NCBI GenBank assembly: GCA_024500155.1
Contig: CM044877.1
Coordinates: 76,227,501 to 76,291,500, forward strand
From: Chenopodium formosanum
Taxonomy: Eukaryota > Streptophyta > Magnoliopsida > Caryophyllales > Amaranthaceae
DNA length: 64,000 nt
Direction: 5' to 3'
Part shown: positions 37,185-46,992 of the stretch, one piece after another
Layout of the letters: each line of letters opens with the position of its first letter
How positions within the stretch are numbered: position 1 is the stretch's first letter
Notes under the pieces: generated by a model
The model's database searches: none
What the model saw: the letters and a program-made list of their open reading frames with translations, nothing else
What the model was told of the DNA's origin: nothing
Position numbers and translations under genes: made by a program

Positions 37185-37480
37185 CTTAATTGTGATTACT
37201 ATTAACTGATTATATGTGGATAATTTTCACCAAAAAAAAAAATTATATGTGGATAATTTTATTATATATTAGCTTGTAATTGTTTTGTGTATCCTGAATT
37301 ATGTATATGTTTAACAATTAATTGTTATTGACCACGCTTTTTCAATATATTTACAGAAATGCTACTAGATAAACAAAAATTCGTTTATTTGGCAATTAAA
37401 ATTGTATTTGCCCATTTTCTATATTTTAATTTCTAAAGTTCTAATGTATTACGTACACACATGTATTTTAGCTTCAAATG
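37185..37480 (+). other. LOX 3' untranslated and downstream sequence
   Basis: TTATATGTGGATAATTTT is repeated on both sides of a short A run (about 37207-37261). AT-rich poly(A)-signal-like sequence follows. The exact transcript end cannot be read. Confidence 0.4.
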
Positions 37481-37597
37481 AGAGTGAGGGTTAGTTTAAG
37501 TGGTTAGAGCTTTCAATCCGATTCCAGAGATTTTGGGATCGATCCTCATCATCTGCCCTTGTTGCTCTCTAAACACCAAAAAAAAAAAAAAAAAAAA
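37481..37597 (+). mobile_element. SINE (tRNA-derived, poly(A) tail)
   Basis: GGTTAGTTTAAGTGGTTAGAGC is an A-box-like sequence, GGGATCGATCCTCAT is B-box-like, and the unit ends CTCTAAACACC plus a run of about 20 A. It shares the head and the CTAAACACCAAA tail with the copy at 52853-52946. It does not fold as a functional tRNA. Confidence 0.72.
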
Positions 37598-37844
37598 TGT
37601 TAGCTTTAAATAAATTATCAATAATACGGAGGAGTTGAAGAAGTATAATATTTAATAGGAAAATTTGCAAATTGAAGCCATTTAAAATTAGTATTTTGCA
37701 GTTATTTAAAAAAAAAAAATTGCAAATTGTAGCCCAAAAATTCTTATAAATTATACTATAATTGGTTAAGGTTATATATAGGGGTCATTTTAGTCCTAAA
37801 GATCCGAATTGAGCTAAAAATTAGAAAAAAAAAAATAATAACAT

Positions 37845-37966
37845 AGATGATTCTGAGATTGTTGAATCATTCTATAAATTTTCTATGGAAATGAAGAGAA
37901 TCGAATGAATAATCGAGGAGAGGAATGGTGATATGAATTTGAGGAGTAGATGTGGAGCTGGTGTTA
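37845..37966 (+). pseudogene. Decayed copy of the lipoxygenase 3' coding end
   Basis: About 122 bp match LOX positions 36986-37107 at roughly 93% identity by eye, ending abruptly after GAGCTGGTGTTA. Eight of nine visible differences would read as G-to-A or C-to-T changes or lie beside them, and one turns CGA into TGA. The sequence on each side does not continue the gene. It is a partial duplicate and cannot encode a product. It sits about 30 bp before a GC hairpin that resembles a Helitron 3' end. Confidence 0.85.
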
Positions 37967-37989
37967 GAGGGTATTTTTCAACTTTATTA

Positions 37990-38025
37990 GGGTATCCTAC
38001 GCGCGCGATGCGCGCGAAAGAGTTA
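37990..38025. other. GC hairpin resembling a Helitron 3' terminus
   Basis: CGCGCGATGCGCGCG forms a strong hairpin about 8 bases before TTAGTT. Helitrons end in a hairpin followed by CTRRT; here the last motif would be TTAGT, so the match is imperfect. Confidence 0.4.
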
Positions 38026-38656
38026 GTTGTTGCATATAAGTTGTATTAGCGCGTAGTTACACCTTTGGTTTGGGTGGTAGATCTGGTAGTTTTAATACGT
38101 ACTATTTAGTTTATGTGCGTATATAGTGGTTTTGTAGAAATATAAAAAAAGCCACTAAATTCTAATTTAATGATAATTATTTTTTAAAACCCTCAAAAGT
38201 TTGACAGTGTTATTTCAAAATTATTATTAAATAATATTTAATTGATTTGCATCCCTTCATATCTTAAGCTAGTTTAGAATTCTTAATTGATTTGCATGAT
38301 TCAATAATACTTAACGTATTTTTCTTCAAACGAATTTTTTGTGAGTTTGGTCATACGGAGTAATAATATGTGAAATGTTCGTTGTAGCTAAAACTTTAAT
38401 AATGTAAGTTCAATGTTCTATGACCATCTAATATCTATATCTGTATCTAATACTAAAGCAATAATCTTTCCTTCGATTTTAGGATTTTAAAGTTATTTAT
38501 ACCTCTTGATAACATCTGCTCAAATATCATTATTTAATATGCATGTCATTTAAATTCCACGTTGTTTATGTGCGTGCCATCAAATAATGTACAATTAAAA
38601 AACTAATAAACCTTAACAATATTTGTAATAATTAAAGGACAACAAAATTGTAAATG
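38026..38656. other. Intergenic; candidate Helitron 5' end at 38434
   Basis: TCTATATCTGTATCTAATAC at 38434 and the following CTAAAGCAATAATC resemble plant Helitron starts. I found no matching 3' end with confidence. The rest is AT-rich. Confidence 0.4.
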
Positions 38657-38955
38657 ATATATTAATATCATAAATTCCTATATAAAGTGTTAGCACGTTG
38701 TGTTTTTTCACTACTTAAATAAATAAGGGTGCAGCATGTTGTATCACATTTCCGAGAATATTCTACAACATAAAAGACAAGAGCCTTCGGTAGCGAACGA
38801 TTAACTCCATGTGAAGTGCAAATACAAGCCAAGAAAAATTAAAGCTAAGCAATAGAGAGATATTCCTCTATAAGTCTATTAACTCCTTGTCAACTGCAAA
38901 ACACAAGTCAAGAAAAATTAAGCCAAAAGGACTGACCACCCTGCACGCAACGCGC
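38657..38955. repeat. Dispersed repeat, copy 2 (first copy at 12225-12520)
   Basis: It shares CATAAATTCCTATATAAAG, TTTTTTCACTACTTAAATAA, GATTAACTCCATGTGAAGTG and ACAAGCCAAGAAAAA with the first copy, in the same order and orientation. Confidence 0.75.
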
Positions 38956-39397
38956 GCTTATACGCAGTTTAAAACTTTAAACCATGGTCCAACCATTTGA
39001 TCCACGAACAATTAACTTTCAAAACTAGGCCACATTCCAACAATATATACACATACCATGGCCCAATGAATCAAGGTTTTATGATATACATCCAAGCCCA
39101 CCACTAGACATAGGCTTGCAAAGCATGCCCCATTGGCCCAATCTCTTAGTATCTATAAATACCATGGTACAGTTTATTTTTTTTCCCTTTTCTTTTCTTT
39201 TACGTGTTAGGGAGTCAGAAGGGCGAGTGGTGAGAATCGATCACAAGATCACATTAAATCGGGAGGGGAGCTCTATCCACTTGAGTTATTCCTTACTCTC
39301 TACAAACTTTTATTATTACTATAAAAGTATACAGCTTATATATGATGAAAGAGTACATCTGATGTGATCAGAAGATAATGATATACTCCGTACTTTA
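38956..39397. other. Intergenic with a SINE-like fragment
   Basis: The minus strand of about 39200-39300 reads ACTCAAGTGGATAGAGC (A-box-like) and GTGATCGATTCTCA (B-box-like), ending toward an A-rich tail, as in the SINE family at 37481 and 52853. No gene is seen. Confidence 0.5.
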
Positions 39398-39659
39398 TAC
39401 TTCCTCTATTCTTTTTTACTTGACCTGTTTCTTTTATCACGCTTGCCAATGCAAAACTTTAACGGTCAATAGCTTTAATTCTCCATAATTAAAAAATATA
39501 AAAATTATATATTATGATAGTACTTATTGAGACGAATTCAAAATGATCCAACATAAATATGTTTTCCTTACATATTATTCACAAAACACAGTCAAAGAAG
39601 GGGTGGTGAATAGTGTAAAAGTCAAAGCGGGTCAAGTAAAAAAGAACGGAGGAAGAATA
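39398..39659. mobile_element. Stowaway-like MITE
   Basis: TACTTCCTCTATTCTTTTTT and ACTTGACC at the left are mirrored by GGTCAAGTAAAAAAGAACGG and AGGAAGAATA at the right, giving inverted ends of about 28 bp. Confidence 0.82.
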
Positions 39660-40420
39660 CATTCTCTTTTAGTAACAAGGTTTTGATTTTTACACTTGTT
39701 AATACATAGTTTTAAATAGTATATGTAGAAATGTAAGTTGTAATGTGTTGTAATTTAATAAGTTCCCACGTGATTATATTTTATCCAACATACCGTAGAA
39801 TAAAACAACAAAGGTGGTCAAATGAAATATTGTAAATATTGCAAATTTTTTAAGGTTTTAATTAAAAGAGGATAGAGAAAACATATAATTTCTTTGCTTT
39901 GTAATAAGTGTAACATGTTCTCATGAAACACATTTTAAAAAAGTAATTTGAAAACGTAAATGAACAAATCATCTACTAGTATAACTTGAACAAGAGGAAG
40001 CATGTTCGTATGTACTAGTATTTGTTATTGGTGTTTAAGTTATTTTAGCTAATGTACTCGTTGACATTATTAAATTACTTTGCTTGCCAGCCCAGTTGCC
40101 ATTGTTTTTGTTTTTTTTTTTTTTTTTTTTTTTTTAATATTTTTTTTTAAAAAATAATAATAATGATGTTACACTTTAAATTCATGCAACAGTTGAGCCA
40201 AAAACTCGATGTGGATGCCTTAGCTTTTGGCTGTCAATCAATTGCAACTTTTCTATATGCAATTTATCACACTTTGTGAAGAACCCCCGCAAATGAACTA
40301 TCTACAGACTAGAGGTAGACCAAATGGATAAGTATCACTAGGATTGAGGCATGTATACTTTGGTTCAAATTCATGCAAATATATCCTTATTTCCGTTTTT
40401 GCATTAATTTACTGTAATTA
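39660..40420. other. Intergenic, no gene seen
   Basis: AT-rich sequence with a poly(T) run at about 40109-40136. Confidence 0.55.
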
Positions 40421-41009
40421 TCTATAATATTATTAAAACTCAATGGGACAACATGCTATTGTCATGTGCCACCTTTTCTTCCATGTGACTTGGCGCTACA
40501 TATGTAATATTTGTCACCTTATGTGTCATCATTCATTTATCCTAAAACTCTTCATATGTATAACCTTTGCACTTAATTTCCCTATAAAATGTAACTCCTA
40601 AATAATCTATATCTATACTTCTATACTTAGTATTTAAAAAAGAAAATCAAAAAAGACATATGTCATCATTCTAATTACACTTCCCTATCTCCCTTTTCAA
40701 CTCAATGTGCCACATGTCGTTTTACATTTTTTATTTTTAATTATACAATTTTTCTTAACTTTTTCATTAAACACTTCATCTTCATCTCCCTTCTTTAATT
40801 CAACCTTTTTATTTTCTCTCTTTGATTTTAGTCCCTCCAACTTCTTTCTATTAAGTTTCATTTCAAATTAAAGTCCCAAAATTTTAATTTCTTTAATTAT
40901 GTTTTCATTTACATATTACACTCACAATTATTTATTGGTATTTCCCCACTCATCTCTCAATGTAATTTTCTATTAACAAACCGTGCATTGCACGGGTCAG
41001 AAGGCTAGT
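40421..41009 (+). mobile_element. Non-autonomous Helitron-like element
   Basis: It starts TCTATAATATTATTAAAACT and ends in the hairpin CCGTGCATTGCACGG followed by GTCAGAAGGCTAGT. This is the hairpin-plus-CTAGT end typical of plant Helitrons, with A before the start and T after the end. A second start-like motif (TCTATATCTATACTTCTAT) at 40606 could be the true 5' end. There is no Rep/helicase coding sequence. Confidence 0.7.
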
Positions 41010-42429
41010 TGTATATTAAGACATTAATCACATGCTAATGGTTGTTGATTCTTTGGATGCTACTAATTTTCTACATATTCAATACCAAATACAAAATACT
41101 CCGTAACTTTTACATAAATTATTATTTTATTTTTATTATTATAAAGATTGTTGAACACTAACCATTTAAATTTAGTTTTGTTTTTTTTTTTTTATCAAAA
41201 ATACATATTTATAATGACTCGGGGTATCACCCGAGCCAATTACTAGTTTAGAATAAAATCTTGTTTGACATAAATAAGGCCATAATAATAAGCAAAAATA
41301 AACGAGAACTCATACTTAAATTTTTATATGTAATTGGTCATAATATGTGGTCGGGGTTACTTATTCAAGGGTTATTTACTCAAAGGTTAGTTATTTGATT
41401 AGTCAGAGTTACTCTCACACTAAAAACACGTTAATCAATTGAGTAGTAACCCCTAAATAAGTAACCTCTGAATATAATCCAACCTTTGCACTTTTTCCTC
41501 CTAAAAATCCAATCTTCATTTTGTTGTGTGTATCAAGCCGTGGGTCGGATTGGTGTACATTAATTTTGGGAAAATATGTAAAGTATGATAATCTATCACA
41601 ACAAATTACACAATATTAAGTTTTTTTTTTTTTTTTTTTTGAACAGGAAGTAAATTTTGACTTATATAGTCTTACAAGTAGAAATGTAACCTATGCATTT
41701 TGAAAATTTCTAAACTCGACATAACACATAACACCTTTCAGAGTCGGACATAGCTAGACCCAAAGCATACAAGTTAGACACGAGAGACGACCCAAAACCA
41801 TCTCAATGTACAGGGAACAACAACATGCCAATATAGTAGTTGTATTGTATTACTTTGTGTTAGAGAATATCCCTATATCCATAATGTGAAGTGGCCTCAA
41901 GTAAGGGGTCCACATATCAAGCAACTTCCAAATTCAATGTCAAGTAAATCTTTGTTAGTGCGCCCACTACGTATTAAAAATTGCTGTTAGGCTAATGGAG
42001 TTCGCAGTCATAATAGTGACTCCACTAATACCGACGGACCACCCCTAATGTATTGTAACCAACCCTAGTAATTAATTAGTTAATTTATTAATTAGTGTTG
42101 AAAACAAAGGGTTTGCTATCATAGGAAGTGCCTTTTTCCTCATCATATTCTGTCTAGTGTCAATGGCGGCCTTAAATATTCTTTTCTTTATTCTTCATTA
42201 ATTAAAAATAGACTAAATTTCACATATTCCATGCAATTGCATGACAAAGCTAATATCCAAAGGGATCCAAACTATTCATCGAATATCATTTACAACATTA
42301 CCATATTATTCATTTTCCAATATAGTCTCTTGCTTAGAATGAATATATTCTTATAAATGATATACCAAAGAGAACAATTTATATAAACCTTTTTAAAGAA
42401 AACCATTTGATCAATAAAAGAGAGGCTTA
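41010..42429. other. Intergenic; short CGAGTAACC-like array
   Basis: Positions 41346-41470 hold GGGGTTACTTATTCAAGGGT then AGTAACCCCTAAATAAGTAA, in opposite orientations, like the array at 29925. Poly(T) lies at 41618-41640. No gene is seen. Confidence 0.5.
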
Positions 42430-42531
42430 GGGCCTTAACTGATGAACTGAACTGAATAGAGCTGAAATGAATTGTTTATGAGAGAAGGAAATCAAAAGCT
42501 GAACTGAAATTAAACTGAAAATAACAGGCTC
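42430..42531. mobile_element. Short Tourist-like MITE (family A)
   Basis: GGGCCTTAACTGATGAACTG at the left and the inverse of GAGCCTGTTATT at the right, with TTA at 42427-42429 and 42532-42534. At 102 bp it is the shortest family member here. Confidence 0.72.
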
Positions 42532-44621
42532 TTAATCAGTAGTTATTTGATACATTTGTCCGTTTATAATGCTTTAAGAAAAATAAAAATAATGTAAAGT
42601 ATTTATTAATTAAGTAGGATATGTATGAGGCGAAGAGTAATGTACTTTCATCTAATTAGTGATGTCTACCCTTTTAGTTTTCTCTAAGATATTAGAAACA
42701 GCATAAGACAATCAATAAGAGTCACTTGATCAGTTGCCTCAACGTTAGTTGCCATGACGGCCATATATAAATCATAATCTACTAAATTTTATATACTGTA
42801 GTTAATTACGTATTAGTTGGTTCCATTCATGCTATGCAAGAAGACATTTCGCCTTTCTTAATTCTTAACAAGTTGATTTAAAAAATTTTGATGTATCATT
42901 CATATTAACAAATAACAATAATATATAAGGTACACTCTTTTTTATGGCGATGTTCATATATATATAAATGCTAAGAGATTATATAATGTGTGCTTGACTG
43001 AGATGACAACCTACACTCTTATTGTGGACTCGGAATGTTACAGGTTGAGACTAAATTGTACTAGTATATAAATTTTTTGAGCCATTTATGAGGTTGAAGC
43101 TTCAAAACTTAGCAACTTGTATATTCTTATCCAAGATCCGTCAATTGGGTATAAATCAATGCGCAATAAATATCTTGTATAGCTTATAAAATTGAATTGA
43201 TATAAAACTAAAGCAACCAATGTACATCCCTCATAGCCAGTGTTTACAATATGATGATAATATATGGTGCCCTAATTGTATTGTACGGTGCACTTCTAAA
43301 CCCAAAACTAATTTGGTTTGGAACATAAACAATTTCCCTTAAACAAACCACGACAAATAACCAATATTTTAAGTAGAGAATATGATTGTTTCAAAAAGAC
43401 AAATGAAAGTTGGGGTATGATCACATTAAACCTATTACTTTTCCTTTTAATTACTGGATGTAATATAAAGAAAAGGGTCGTGGATTTGCTCAAATCTACA
43501 AAGTTCTCTCTTTTTTTTTATTATAAATAAAGATGAAGAAAGAAGTCGATCATTGTGCAAGCAAAGTGGTCCAATTATTTTGGGTGTCTCTCTACGTACA
43601 TTTTAATTAAGCTACTTCTAATTCGTTGAGAACATGGGGTAGGACCTCTCTCATGGTGCATATTAATAACTTTAAGGAAACATACTTATATTATCGGTCT
43701 TTTATCAAATAGTGATGAACATTATGCTTCATCTGTTCTTTAAATATTGTAGCGTTTTTTGTGTTTAAAAAACTTTGTATTTATTACCGTGTATACTCCT
43801 TTTTGTGCATATTTTGTTTTTATCTAACTTTTATCATCACATTAGTATGTACAACTCTTTTATTTTTCTTTACATATCTATCTCATTATAAAATATCGTT
43901 CATCCCTTACACGTTACAATTACAATAATGTTGTTGAAGACGGGTATAAAATGCAACATTGATGTGATACACTATTACCCAATTGTAAAGGCTATTATAT
44001 ACTCCATACATATATAGATCTTTCCATCAAAACTTAATTAATTAGTCATGTATGTAGTTTGTTCTTAATTAATTACTCCGTAATATACTATATATATTAT
44101 TTACATTACTCAAATGCATGTTTTTCCCTCTAGGTAGGGCTGTCAAATTAATTAAGATGTGATGGTTAGGTCGCTCTAGTTATGGTCATACTCCGCATTG
44201 AATTTGGTTCATGTTTGCTAGGTCAATATATGTGTCAATGTTAATTAAGATAGGTTTGAATCACTTAAAAATACCACTTTTAATGGCTCAGCTCAGCTCC
44301 CTTTATACAACCAAAAAAAGCACAGATTTTTTAATTATGAAAAAAAAGAAGAAAAAAAAACAGAACCATTAACAACAATTAATTAGGTTGTATAAAGATT
44401 TTTATTTGGATATTAACTGTCATTTTCATTAGCAAATTAAATTAAAAGTTACTTTGGAAGTTTATATGATGCATGCAACTCATGCAAGTGCCTTTTCAAA
44501 CAAGATTAATGTCCAAAGTTTCATATATATATGATGTTATATTATGGTGACTCTTCAAGCAATTGCAAAGCTAAAAATAGGTCAGATGATCATGAGATTA
44601 TAAGAGATTATATAAGATGTT
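42532..44621. other. Intergenic, 2 kb without a gene
   Basis: AT-rich sequence. Short open frames at 43308-43530 on both strands have no protein-like features. Confidence 0.55.
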
Positions 44622-45054
44622 GGCCCTGTTTGGGAGAAAGCTGAAAGCTTAAAGCTGAAGCTGATTGAGTTAGCTGATTTTGACTAGCTGATTTTATTAA
44701 CTGATTTGACTAACTTATTGTATTAACTGATTATATAAAAGTGTTTGGTAAATAGTTGATAGCTTAAAGGTGATTGAGTATGTGAAATGACCAATAAGCT
44801 AATTGTGGGGTAGGTAGTTTAGATAGGATTTTAAATTAAATGAGGTTATAAATGTCATTTCACAATAATTAATGAATAAGCTAATTGAAAAAGCTCCTAA
44901 AGTGAGCTTTTTCAAAAAGAGCTTATTTAGTGGAATAAGCTCTTTCAATAAGCTTACTACCAAACACTTGTACTAGCTTGTTTGACTAGTCAATCAACTA
45001 AAGTTAGTCAAATAAGCTAATATACCCCCAATAAGCTTACTACCAAACAGGGCC
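44622..45054. mobile_element. MITE with GGCCCTGTTTGG ends (433 bp)
   Basis: GGCCCTGTTTGG at the left is the exact inverse of CCAAACAGGGCC at the right. GTT occurs on both sides, a possible 3-bp target duplication. The interior has AGCTGATTTTGACTAGCTGA units, and AAGAGCTTATTTAGTGGAAT occurs near the centre. It is non-coding and distinct from the CAGTTCAG families. Confidence 0.78.
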
Positions 45055-45144
45055 GTTATAATACAAACCATGTTTTCCTTAGCATACAGTACAATGATAT
45101 CAGCCAATAAAGTTTTTAGATTGTATAATGGACGTACTTGTACT

Positions 45145-45369
45145 TGTTGCATCCACGTTTCAATCCCTCAACCATCAGCTTAAGTTTTTGGTTGAGTTGG
45201 TCCTCTAACATGGTATCGGAGCCAGCGTGACACAAAGGTCACGGGTTCGAATCTGCCCCTCCTTCAAAGTGGAATTAATTCGCACCAGGTATGGGTGGGC
45301 TTGTGTTGTATCCACGTTTCAAGTCCTCAACCATCAGCTTAAGCTTTTGGTTGAGTTGGTCTTCTAACA
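45145..45369 (+). mobile_element. TRIM/SMART-type miniature LTR retrotransposon (225 bp)
   Basis: Two 66-bp direct repeats at 45145-45210 and 45304-45369 start TGTTG(C/T)ATCCACGTTTCAA and end CTAACA, so both have TG...CA borders. Directly after the first is TGGTATCGGAGCC, a tRNA-Met primer-binding site with one change from the usual TGGTATCAGAGCC. Directly before the second is a purine-rich GGTATGGGTGGGCTTG. The 93-bp interior has no coding capacity. No 5-bp target duplication is visible (GTACT and TTTTT). Confidence 0.85.
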
Positions 45370-46812
45370 TTTTTTTTTTTGGTTAAAAAACTTAGAGCTT
45401 TAAACGTAGTATAATTCTTCCCTGTTAGTAGAGGCTTTACCTCTTCGTAATGGCCTTTTGTTTATTTATTTGTTACCTATTGAGCATATAGTCATATGTA
45501 TATTTAGCATAATTTTATTGAAATAATTTTCTCACGATTTATACATATTATATGTTCATTTTCTAATTTCTATCCTCGTAAAAGATTATATGTTCATTAT
45601 TTTGTCTTTTCGATCTCTTTATTCAACTCTCAGCTCGCCTTTGAGCAATAACAAACGGAGTACTAATTATTAGGTAATCAGCTTATCTTGGTCATTGGTA
45701 ACCCTATCCAAACTTGTCAAAATGATCATTTTTTTCTTAGATAGTAAATTTAATTTTATTAACTTGGTGTTCTCCATAAGCTAGGTTACGATATTGAAGG
45801 AAAAAATTCCTTATACATCTATGCTTCTCTAAAGAAAAAAAAAAAAAAAAAAAAAATAAAATAAAATAAAATAAAATAAAAATTGAAGAATTAAACTTGG
45901 TTGTAATGAAACATGTAGACATTCCTCATTGGACGATCAGCATAAAATCCCTTTTTGTGAGTTTGACCTAGTTAGTGTTGAGAATATTCTGTGCCACTTA
46001 ATGATATGCTTCTTTGCACTTTGTGTTTGTAGTACAATGTTAATCAAAATATATGTATGTGGCACTTTCGGTGACGTCCAATTGCCAAAGAAAATAATTG
46101 ATGAGATTTAATTTCAATATGACCATGAGATAGTCACTCCAAATTGAGATTAAAGATGTAATTTAAGTTTGGTAGATAATTAAACTTTTATGACAAAGAA
46201 ATTAAAAATCTAATTTAAGTTTGGTAGATAAACTTTAATTTTGAATATATAAACAATTAAATAAATTATAACTCTACCTATTTAATATAAATATTTTGTT
46301 ATTTTAACACATTAAGTCTTCTTAGATTTGTCTCAAAATATATACAAGCTAAGTAGTTTTTTTTTTTTAATCATCAATTATTTGTTATCATCTTATTAAA
46401 TTTAAATGCAATAATGCTCAAAGTTTTCTATCAATAAGCATAATACGAGTATACAGTCCAGTCATGTATTGTATGTAAATTAAAAGGAATAGAGAATCAT
46501 ATCGAGTAAATAGGTACTGCTATAAGAAGTAAGATTTTCAAATTCCGACAAACAACCTCTAAGAGAGGGCGACAACTATATATGAAACTCGAACGCAGGT
46601 TGATTTTACGCAACATATGTCATGACACATCTTAGTAGGAAAACAACGAGCACAAGGCAATTCGATATGTATGTACAACATAATGTTCCATTATTGTGCA
46701 TGTTAAATTAGGTCGTGGCTAGGCTACACTACTAAAGCAATAAGTAATTAAACAACACAACAACATCTAATTAAAGCAACAACTTTCCACCGGTTAAGGC
46801 TGTGCAAACTAA
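45370..46812. other. Intergenic, no gene seen
   Basis: AT-rich sequence. Poly(A) with (AAAAT)n lies at 45833-45881, and AATTTAAGTTTGGTAGATAA is repeated near 46160 and 46210. Nothing coding is recognised. Confidence 0.55.
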
Positions 46813-46817
46813 GTTAT

Positions 46818-46992
46818 TGTTAGATTTTGGGAAAACTCCTCAAGCTTGGAGTGTGTACCATTGATTCATTATATAGAGTTTACAATCGCTAGGCCTAATC
46901 ACGTTAGGAAACCTAGTACGATAAGGATATAAAATATACATTAAATCTATCCTAATCTGCGACAAATATTATCCTAAATATAATATCTATCA
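46818..46992 (-). repeat. 3' LTR of the copia element
   Basis: Read on the minus strand it runs TGATAGATATT...AAAATCTAACA. Its first three bases supply the TGA stop codon of gag-pol. CTCTATATAATG (minus strand, about 46868-46879) is a TATA-box candidate. Confidence 0.96.

Noticed and set aside
37481..37597. Possible tRNA gene
   Set aside because: It has A- and B-box-like motifs but no cloverleaf and a long A tail, so SINE fits better. The same reasoning applies to 52853 and 53505.
46818..46992. Solo LTR
   Set aside because: The second identical LTR, primer site, polypurine tract and shared 5-bp flanks show a full element.
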